From Holosporaceae bacterium (GTDB lineage Bacteria; Pseudomonadota; Alphaproteobacteria; UBA3830), in contig JAITDB010000053.1 in the NCBI GenBank assembly GCA_031282785.1, forward strand, positions 1-12,350: 12,350 bases of DNA, written 5' to 3'. Below, piece by piece: positions 7,746 to 12,350 of the stretch (positions within the stretch are counted from its first letter, which is position 1; each line of letters opens with the position of its first letter). A model generated the notes under the pieces. The model was not told the origin of the DNA, searched no databases, and saw only the letters and a list, made by a program, of their open reading frames with translations. A program made the translations under genes and the position numbers.

Positions 7746-7836
7746 ATACCAAGTTTCGCTCTAAATTACCCATTAAAAGTTCTATATCCATTGGAAATAA
7801 TCCGTATTTTGGATACTCACAAATGGAACTTGGTAT
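7746..7836. repeat. 10-bp perfect inverted repeat, widely spaced
   Basis: ATACCAAGTT (7746-7755) is the exact reverse complement of AACTTGGTAT (7827-7836). Between the arms lies a second small dyad, TATCCA (7785-7790) with TGGATA (7810-7815). A transcript from either strand could fold into a stem enclosing a smaller hairpin. Confidence 0.55.
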
Positions 7837-7849
7837 AATAACTCTTATT

Positions 7850-7878
7850 TTAACGCATATTAGCATAAGAAACGTTAA
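7850..7878. repeat. TTAACG/CGTTAA dyad
   Basis: TTAACG (7850-7855) and CGTTAA (7873-7878) form a 6-bp dyad with a 17-base centre, the size of a typical regulator-binding site. It lies about 200 bases upstream of bipA. AT-rich dyads of this length are common by chance. Confidence 0.3.
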
Positions 7879-7919
7879 TTTTCCATACTGTCTCGCAAAA
7901 ACCTTACCACCACTAACTA

Positions 7920-7970
7920 GGAAGTTGGATCGCCCGTTCAAGACTGACGCGCATCAATGCTACAACTTCC
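7920..7970. repeat. 8-bp perfect inverted repeat GGAAGTTG/CAACTTCC
   Basis: GGAAGTTG (7920-7927) and CAACTTCC (7963-7970) are exact reverse complements with 35 bases between them. The interior contains a small GCAT/ATGC dyad. A T-run is absent after the stem on both strands, so it does not look like a terminator. Confidence 0.5.
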
Positions 7971-8086
7971 AGCTGAAAAAAAACATGTCGATCAAATACC
8001 TCTCTTGGTCGATCCCACACCGCAGTGCCATAAAATATCCTGAAACACAGATGACTCAGACGTGGAGTTCCTCGAACTTCAGCAAT

Positions 8087-9118
8087 TCAGGGAGTCATTG
8101 CTGCCGGTGTCGTTGCTGCCGGTGTCGGAGTGGTAGATGTCGCTGTCGGTGTCGTTGCAGTCGGTGTCGGTACCGGTGTCGATGTTGCTGCGGCAGATGC
8201 CGGTGTCGGCGTTGCTGTTACAGATGCTGCTGTGGGTGTCGGAGGCACCACAGTCTGAGGCTGTGTCGCAATTGTTGATAGTGTTGGAAGTGTTATATCT
8301 ACTTTAGGGGCAGGCTTTGTCGTCGGAGTCGCTGTTGGCGAAGTAGTCGCATTTTGGCTACTTAGGTCCATTTCCGGAATTTCTTTTTCGACATTCTCCG
8401 GCATGCTGGAGTCGTCGTTGATGAAATCGTACAGAATCTCCTCCATGCTTTCGCTGGAAACACTGATGGTCCTTGCTTCGGAAAAATCGTGCTTTTGGAG
8501 CCATGTCACCAGATTATTAGCGCTTTCGTCTTTTTTAAATGGACCGCAGAATACAAACGATTCACTTCCGTCTCCGCTTTTGGACCTCTCAACGTGGGCT
8601 TTATATCCTTTTCCGGTGAGTAGCTTCTGAATCTGCGCAGCTATGTTGTTTTTGAAATATCCGATGAAAACTATTTTTTTGCCGTCCAAAGATTTGCTTG
8701 CTGTAACGGCCGGAGCATTTACCTGGGTCATGCTTTTGTCGTAGGAACAGTCGTCGGTGGGCGAGTGGCTGGCAGCCATCTCGCGTAGAAGAGAATCAAC
8801 CGTTACTTTTGAATCGTCGCCAAAAATTTTGTGCCTACTCATGGCCATAGACATCGTTTCAGAAGCACTTTCGGCAGCTGTCGCCAGAATCCCCATTACT
8901 TTTTCCGAAATACTCGGCGACTTAACGTCCGTGATATCTTCTATATCCTTTAGAGTCAGAGCTTTTTCCTTCTCTTTACTGTCGTCGTTTACCATGGATA
9001 ATCTGCTGGGAAAAATCGTCGTTCCAGTGAAAAAACCAACGCAAAAAAATAATCCCGAAAGAGTCATTAGAACTATAATTCCGAGCACTGCAACGATTTT
9101 ATTCATAATCATCCACAT
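8087..9118 (-). CDS. Membrane-anchored SPOR-domain protein with Thr/Pro/Ala-rich tail
   Basis: A 343-residue protein, probably in the inner membrane with most of the chain in the periplasm. One hydrophobic segment (about residues 6-30) follows a short start. Residues 45-145 are hydrophilic and Ser/Asp/Lys-rich. Residues 147-218 match a SPOR fold, with two halves beginning KIVFIGYFKNN and FVFCGPFKKDESANNL. SPOR domains bind peptidoglycan glycans lacking stem peptides, usually at the division site. The last 88 residues (256-343) are almost only Thr, Pro and Ala, with some Ser and Val. In most SPOR proteins the SPOR domain is C-terminal and the Pro-rich part precedes it, so this order is unusual. 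The ATG at 9118 has TAGG six bases upstream; Met3 and Met5 are alternatives. A TATAAT at 9136-9141 suggests a very short leader. Assignment to SPOR is by pattern, without an alignment. Confidence 0.8.
   Translation of the reverse strand: MWMIMNKIVAVLGIIVLMTLSGLFFCVGFFTGTTIFPSRLSMVNDDSKEKEKALTLKDIEDITDVKSPSISEKVMGILATAAESASETMSMAMSRHKIFGDDSKVTVDSLLREMAASHSPTDDCSYDKSMTQVNAPAVTASKSLDGKKIVFIGYFKNNIAAQIQKLLTGKGYKAHVERSKSGDGSESFVFCGPFKKDESANNLVTWLQKHDFSEARTISVSSESMEEILYDFINDDSSMPENVEKEIPEMDLSSQNATTSPTATPTTKPAPKVDITLPTLSTIATQPQTVVPPTPTAASVTATPTPASAAATSTPVPTPTATTPTATSTTPTPAATTPAAMTP
8097..8262 (-). repeat. Degenerate GTGTCG-type tandem repeats in the SPOR gene
   Basis: The 3' part of the SPOR gene consists of imperfect short units built around GGTGTCG and GTTGCTG (plus-strand reading), roughly in multiples of 6 bases. 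They encode the Ala/Thr/Pro tail in triplet phase. The unit is not strict, so the copy number cannot be given. Such a tract can expand or contract by slippage in 6-base steps without breaking the frame. Confidence 0.6.
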
Positions 9119-9135
9119 TAATTGCCTACGGAATC

Positions 9136-9167
9136 ATTATATCTCACAAAAAGTTTATGATTTGCAA
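9136..9167 (-). promoter_or_regulatory. Candidate promoter of the SPOR gene
   Basis: A perfect -10 hexamer, TATAAT (9136-9141, minus strand), lies 18 bases before the ATG at 9118. The nearest -35-like sequence, TTGCAA (9162-9167), is 20 bases away, longer than ideal. A second TTGCAA lies a few bases further upstream. Confidence 0.4.
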
Positions 9168-9221
9168 ATTTTTGCAATTTTACACACCGTTACCGCTCTA
9201 TAAATTAAAAAAACAACGGAT

Positions 9222-11060
9222 TTATTTCTTCATTTGATATGGTATTTCCACGATCACGCGAGTCTGTTCGCTGGTTTGTTTTCGATAGAGTAGAGCGGTT
9301 TTGAAAATGGCCGCCGTCTGGTTATGTAGAAGATTCTGCCAGAATTGTCCGGGAACGAAACTGGGCATAATCACGATCGTTTTTCCTTTTTCAGGATTGC
9401 GTTCGTCCTGCTCTGCCAAAAAATCCAGAAACGGATTCACAATGGATCGATAGGGAGAACTCAGTATTATCAGCGGAATGGAGAAATTCATGGATCTCCA
9501 GGCCAACTTTAACCTATCCACTTCTTTTTGATCGACGTTTACTATTACTGCCACAACGTCGTCTGATAGCGAAGCAGCAAATCGCAGTGCCGCCAGAGTC
9601 CCCTTGTGCATTCGGGAGATCGGCACCACCACTTTTGGTTTAGTTTCATTTATGGGTCTCAGGAATTTTCCCAATCCACCTTTTTTCAGATCCAATTCCA
9701 CGTTTGTCACCTGATATCTGCGATTAATCTTTAGGAACAGAAAGAAAAATACGGGTATCAGCAGCAGTATTATCCAGGCTCCGCTTAGGAAGTTGCTTTG
9801 GACAACGACCAGCAGTGTTATCAGAGTGGCCAGCGATCCAAAAGCGTTCAGAGCAACCTTTATATGCCAGTTTTTTCCTCTTCTGCGAATCCAGTGTTTT
9901 ACCATTCCGGCCTGCGACAGCGTAAACGACGTAAAAACTCCCAGAGAATACAATGTAATAAGCGGAAACGAGTCGGATTTGAACACGAGTATCAGTGCCG
10001 TCGACGCCAGAGCCAGCATAACAATGCCGTTGGAATAGGCCAGACGATCTCCGAGATTAGCAAAACTGGTGGGAATATATTTTTTTTCGGCCAATATACT
10101 GGCCAATCGAGGAAAACCGGAAAAAGCTGAATTGGCAGCGATCAGCAAAATGCATACAGTCATCAATTGAATAAGATAATAGAGGAATCCTTGACCGAAC
10201 AATCGCTGCGACATCTGAGATATGACGCTTTCGTTCTCCAAAAACACAAGATGAAATTTATTTGCCACAAAAGTGAGTCCCAGGAATAAAAAAATGAGTA
10301 TGCAGGACATGACCACCAGCGTTACGCGGGCGTTTTGATACTGTGGTTTGCGGAAGGAGGTGACGCCACCAGCAATGGCTTCGATACCAGTGAGCACCGA
10401 GCATCCGTAGGCAAACGCGCGCAGCAGTACTACAATAAGCAGCAGATTCGAAACTTCAGTAGGGAGATGCTCTCGGACGAAATTATTTTCCGGAGTCGAT
10501 TTAAAAATCCCGCACAATATCATCAGAAACGCCAGCAGAATGAAGCAATAGGTGGGAATTGTCAGTAGGCGAGAAGATTCCTTTGTGCCCCGCAAATTCG
10601 ACACGGTGATGATCAGCAGCGATATCATGCAAAACGACACAGAATGCTCTGCAAAAGACGGAAATGCCGATATAACGGCTCTCGCTCCAACGGATAAACT
10701 CACTGCCACCGTTAGCGTGTAATCTATTAGGAGAGCAGATGCCGTGATGAGTCCGAAAAATTCTCCGAGGTTCTCGTGCACCACTGTAAATGCTCCGCCT
10801 CCACTGGAATAGGCCTCGATGCTCTGCCAATAGGACACGGCCACAACCAATATTAGTCCCACGATGGCGCCTGCCACCGGCATAGAAAACGAACTGGCAA
10901 ACATTAGTCCCAGGGCTAGCAAAATTTCGTCTGTGGCATAAGATACAGAGGACAAAACGTCTGAAAAAAATACTGCCAGCGCTTTGGTTTTACTAAAGCG
11001 TTCGGAAATTATGTTTTCTGTTTTTAGAGGATTTCCAAATATGAGTTTATTTAGATTCAT
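9222..11060 (-). CDS. kimA: KimA-like potassium importer (APC superfamily)
   Basis: A 612-residue transporter resembling Bacillus KimA (YdaO), a high-affinity proton-coupled potassium importer of the KUP/APC fold. The N-terminus reads IFGNPLKTENIISERFSKTK, as in KimA, followed by FFSDVLSSVSYATDEILLAL. Asp34 and Tyr41 there, and Asp113 and Thr117 in LLIDYTLTVAVS, sit where KimA has potassium- or proton-coupling residues (from memory of the family). About 12 helices precede a cytoplasmic domain from about residue 472, with the family features SSPYRSIVNPFLDF, IMPSFVPGQFW and LLHNQTA (577-583), and a VEIPYQMKK end like the KimA terminus. The length matches (KimA is about 607). The ATG lies inside the end of the preceding gene (14-base overlap), with only a weak GAGA ribosome site, which suggests coupling. 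General APC amino-acid permease is the alternative, but the C-terminal domain argues for KimA. Confidence 0.85.
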   Translation of the reverse strand: MNLNKLIFGNPLKTENIISERFSKTKALAVFFSDVLSSVSYATDEILLALGLMFASSFSMPVAGAIVGLILVVAVSYWQSIEAYSSGGGAFTVVHENLGEFFGLITASALLIDYTLTVAVSLSVGARAVISAFPSFAEHSVSFCMISLLIITVSNLRGTKESSRLLTIPTYCFILLAFLMILCGIFKSTPENNFVREHLPTEVSNLLLIVVLLRAFAYGCSVLTGIEAIAGGVTSFRKPQYQNARVTLVVMSCILIFLFLGLTFVANKFHLVFLENESVISQMSQRLFGQGFLYYLIQLMTVCILLIAANSAFSGFPRLASILAEKKYIPTSFANLGDRLAYSNGIVMLALASTALILVFKSDSFPLITLYSLGVFTSFTLSQAGMVKHWIRRRGKNWHIKVALNAFGSLATLITLLVVVQSNFLSGAWIILLLIPVFFFLFLKINRRYQVTNVELDLKKGGLGKFLRPINETKPKVVVPISRMHKGTLAALRFAASLSDDVVAVIVNVDQKEVDRLKLAWRSMNFSIPLIILSSPYRSIVNPFLDFLAEQDERNPEKGKTIVIMPSFVPGQFWQNLLHNQTAAIFKTALLYRKQTSEQTRVIVEIPYQMKK

Positions 11061-11412
11061 GGGCGTCTCGCATGAGTTTTTTCAGCTCATTGAGCTCCGT
11101 TTGCAAATCCATGCGCTTTTGAAGTTCGCTATTATTCGATTGTATGAGCTCTAAAACTCTTTTGCGCAGAATTTTTATCTCGCGAATCAGAACACTCATA
11201 TAATTTCTGGAGTAGACCACGAAATGGGCGTCTGCTTTATTTTGCTCACCGCTTCTGTAATCGAAGAGCGCAATCGGATTACCATCGAGATCCGGCGACA
11301 CCCACACCGTATCTACATTTTCCTCATCAACGACCCTCCACGGAGCAGGAGACGCCGCTTCCAACTTTTCCTCCAGGTAATTCAGATCTTCCGGAGTAAG
11401 GACCTGTTTCAT
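11047..11412 (-). CDS. Conserved-looking 121-residue protein, function unknown
   Basis: Not assigned to a named family. The N-terminal half has a compact pattern: LTPEDLNYLEEKLEAASPAPW, then a segment ending in GNPIALFDYRSG, then NKADAHFVVYSRNYMSVLIREI. A similar order (Pro-x-Pro-Trp, an Ala-Asp-Ala-x-Phe segment, then Leu-x-x-Glu-x-x-x-Leu) is seen in many small uncharacterised bacterial and phage proteins. From about residue 74 to 115 the sequence is Leu/Glu/Lys/Arg-rich with heptad-like spacing, so a coiled coil is likely. No signal peptide or membrane segment is present. GGAG lies four bases before the ATG. It sits 35 bases after rplI, and its end overlaps the kimA start by 14 bases, so it is probably translated with its neighbours. 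A role in regulating the transporter would be guesswork. Confidence 0.8.
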   Translation of the reverse strand: MKQVLTPEDLNYLEEKLEAASPAPWRVVDEENVDTVWVSPDLDGNPIALFDYRSGEQNKADAHFVVYSRNYMSVLIREIKILRKRVLELIQSNNSELQKRMDLQTELNELKKLMRDAHESK

Positions 11413-11447
11413 TTGGCTCCATATGTAAAAAGTCGCTCAGAAAATGA

Positions 11448-11948
11448 CTAGGCAACAGCGCTCGGTTCTTCCACAATCTGCTGCTGCGCTTCACTTTCCG
11501 ACTTCGCTACGCTCAATTTGATCGGCACCGATACTTCCGGATGTAGATTAATTGATAAATTATAAACACCTACCTGCTTAATAGGAGCATTTAAATTGAT
11601 CTGACCAGCGTTGACATTGATCCCAGCTTCCCTCACAGCAGCAACGATGTCTCTGCAGGTGACAGATCCATACAAATGTCCCTTCTCGCTGGCTTGACGC
11701 ACCAACGCAATAGAAAAATTATTTATCTTCTCGGCAATTCTCAAAGCCTCAGTTCTTGTTTCGGCATTTGTGGCCTCAATCTGAGTTCTTTTCTCTTCAA
11801 AATACTTTTTATTCTCATTTGTGGCTCTTAAAGCGATTTTTTTCGGTAACAAATAATTCCTCGCAAAACCAGGCTTCACGCTGACTACATCTCCAATGTT
11901 TCCGAGCTTCGCTACTCTTTGAAGTAAAATAACTTTCACATGTTCCAT
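11448..11948 (-). CDS. rplI: 50S ribosomal protein L9
   Basis: A 166-residue protein matching bL9. The N-terminal RNA-binding domain carries the family signature GNIGDVVSVKPGFARNYLLP (residues 16-35) and is followed by a long connecting helix and the C-terminal domain ending near residue 148. An acidic, Gln/Ala-rich extension of roughly 18 residues (SESEAQQQIVEEPSAVA) follows, as in several alphaproteobacterial L9 proteins. L9 sits at the base of the L1 stalk and helps keep reading-frame fidelity. AGGTGAT lies about four bases before the ATG. In most bacteria rplI follows rpsF and rpsR. Here neither is present directly upstream; instead a tRNA-Tyr ends 35 bases before the start, so the classic cluster is broken or rearranged. 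Confidence 0.97.
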   Translation of the reverse strand: MEHVKVILLQRVAKLGNIGDVVSVKPGFARNYLLPKKIALRATNENKKYFEEKRTQIEATNAETRTEALRIAEKINNFSIALVRQASEKGHLYGSVTCRDIVAAVREAGINVNAGQINLNAPIKQVGVYNLSINLHPEVSVPIKLSVAKSESEAQQQIVEEPSAVA

Positions 11949-11983
11949 AAATCACCTATAACTTTCCAAATTCATATGCACAA

Positions 11984-12069
11984 TGGTGGAGGGGGTAAGA
12001 TTTGAACTTACGTAGACTTCCGTCGGCAGATTTACAGTCTGCTGCCATTGACCGCTCGGCCACCCCTCC
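11984..12069 (-). tRNA. tRNA-Tyr (anticodon GTA)
   Basis: The minus strand folds as a class II tRNA. The acceptor stem is GGAGGGG (12063-12069) with CCCCTCC (11988-11994), followed by discriminator A and an encoded CCA (11984-11986). The D-arm contains GCCGAGCGGTC. The anticodon stem is GCAGA/TCTGC with loop CTGTAAA, giving anticodon GTA at 12033-12035. A long variable arm follows, as expected for bacterial tRNA-Tyr, and the T-arm is GTAAG-TTCAAAT-CTTAC. All stems pair fully. It is preceded by a strong promoter and followed 35 bases later by rplI. Confidence 0.97.
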
Positions 12070-12091
12070 TAAAAGAGACACAAGTGCTGAT

Positions 12092-12121
12092 ATAATAAGC
12101 ATAGATGGATATGTGTGTCAA
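12092..12121 (-). promoter_or_regulatory. Strong sigma70-like promoter upstream of tRNA-Tyr
   Basis: On the minus strand, a perfect -35 box TTGACA (12116-12121) is followed after 18 bases by TATTAT (12092-12097), a five-of-six -10 match. Transcription would begin near 12085, about 15 bases before the mature tRNA 5' end. With no obvious terminator between the tRNA and rplI, the promoter may also drive rplI, the 121-residue gene and kimA. Confidence 0.75.
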
Positions 12122-12157
12122 TAGATTCATGAGTATTTCTTGCTATCCCTCGTATTG

Positions 12158-12253
12158 TATAGATAAATTACTTTGAAAGTTCGTCTTCTTTATCACGGTA
12201 ATTACTATACCTGTCTATGCAGTAGTACGCATTTCCAAAGTAATTTATCTATA
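12158..12253. repeat. 96-base element with 18-bp perfect inverted ends (MITE-like or long hairpin)
   Basis: TATAGATAAATTACTTTG (12158-12175) is the exact reverse complement of 12236-12253. Pairing continues inwards with one mismatch and one G-T pair to 12180/12231, leaving a 50-base centre. The centre carries a small GGTA/TACC dyad (12197-12200, 12208-12211) and no coding frame. The outer ends read TA-TAGATAA and TTATCTA-TA, so the element can be read as flanked by a TA duplication, as left by IS630/mariner-type insertion. It lies between the tRNA-Tyr promoter and the next plus-strand gene. Alternatives are a long terminator-like hairpin or a regulatory dyad. No second copy is in the window. 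Confidence 0.65.
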
Positions 12254-12322
12254 TCAAAAATATTTTCTCTATCTCCTCCAACAATGTGGTATATATATAT
12301 AAATTGTAGCCGGAGGCCATCA

Positions 12323-12350
12323 ATGAGCGGATTGTTAAAGCCAAGTTCGG
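12323..12350 (+). CDS. Start of a gene running off the right edge
   Basis: An ATG at 12323 is preceded by a strong ribosome site, GGAGG (12312-12316), six bases upstream. The frame is open to the window end (MSGLLKPSS). An alternating TA tract at about 12290-12301 could contain its -10 box. Nine residues are too few for assignment. They loosely recall the first residues of alphaproteobacterial ribonucleotide reductase small subunits, but that is not evidence. The gene is divergent from the tRNA-Tyr unit. Confidence 0.7.

Larger units (their letters stand above)
7646..8086. other. Structured spacer between bipA and the SPOR gene
   Basis: About 440 bases between two minus-strand genes. Two opposed open frames cross it: one on the minus strand at 7732-7941, and one on the plus strand from a GTG at 7736 that runs into the SPOR gene. 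Neither has a ribosome site or a family resemblance. The region is better described by its inverted repeats, listed separately: 7746-7836, 7850-7878 and 7920-7970. A 7-base direct repeat, GTCGATC, occurs at 7987 and 8008. An extended -10-like TGGTATAAT (7831-7839, +) also lies here without a gene downstream. It could hold the bipA leader, the SPOR 3' end, or a small RNA; none is proven. Confidence 0.45.

Noticed and set aside
7732..7941. Minus-strand frame of 69 codons between the SPOR gene and bipA
   Set aside because: No ribosome site is visible, no family is recognised, and it overlaps inverted repeats that better characterise the region. A real small gene cannot be fully excluded.
7920..7970. 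GGAAGTTG/CAACTTCC hairpin as an intrinsic terminator
   Set aside because: The loop is 35 bases and no T-run follows the stem on either strand.
7736..8278. Plus-strand frame of 180 codons with a Cys/Arg-rich C-terminal part
   Set aside because: The CRCRC-like end is the antisense reading of the Thr/Pro/Ala repeat tract of the SPOR gene. The start is a GTG without a ribosome site.
8757..9203. Plus-strand frame of 148 codons antisense to the SPOR gene
   Set aside because: It mirrors the N-terminal half of the SPOR gene, has no ribosome site and no recognisable motif.
10501..10830. Minus-strand frame of 109 codons inside kimA in another frame
   Set aside because: It lies entirely within a clearly conserved transporter gene on the same strand and has His/Arg-rich shadow composition.

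Overview
The window reads as chromosomal DNA of an alphaproteobacterium, most likely a host-associated or intracellular one. The clues are moderate-GC genes separated by very AT-rich spacers, a double cold-shock-domain protein (an alphaproteobacterial arrangement), a Flp-type pilin, an AmpG-family MFS transporter and a standard genetic code (TGA is used as a stop). A Holosporales- or Rickettsiales-like source is my inference and is not proven. No CRISPR array, rRNA, phage module or intact insertion sequence is visible.

Left part (1-3024): this region is gene-poor and AT-rich. It holds the possible 3' end of a gene entering from the left (1-147), an orphan exported or membrane protein (406-1125, +), a double cold-shock protein (1308-1781, -), an unrecognised broken cysteine-rich reading frame (about 1934-2276, -), a candidate 39-residue membrane protein (2379-2498, -) and a clear 58-residue Flp/Fap pilin (2655-2831, -). 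The last two are short enough to be missed by routine gene calling.

Middle (3025-9118): a TrkH-type potassium channel subunit (+) converges on a two-gene operon (-), the ribosome-associated GTPase BipA/TypA followed by an AmpG-like MFS permease, joined by a 4-base ATGA overlap. Next come about 440 bases without a convincing gene but with several inverted repeats. After these lies a membrane-anchored SPOR-domain protein with an unusual Thr/Pro/Ala-rich tail encoded by degenerate tandem repeats.

Right part (9222-12350): on the minus strand, a tRNA-Tyr, ribosomal protein L9, an unrecognised 121-residue protein and a KimA-like potassium importer lie in tight order. They may form one transcription unit behind a strong sigma70-like promoter (TTGACA, 18 bases, TATTAT). 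Upstream lies a 96-base element with 18-bp perfect inverted ends flanked by TA, which looks like a small non-autonomous transposable element or a long hairpin. At the right edge a new plus-strand gene begins.

Themes: potassium uptake appears twice (TrkH and KimA-like), translation is served by tRNA-Tyr, L9 and BipA, and the envelope by the SPOR protein, the AmpG-like transporter and the pilin. No clearly new multi-gene defence or biosynthetic system was found. The less ordinary items are the short pilin and mini-protein genes, the SPOR protein architecture, the tRNA-L9-KimA linkage, the structured 7740-7975 region and the 96-base palindromic element.
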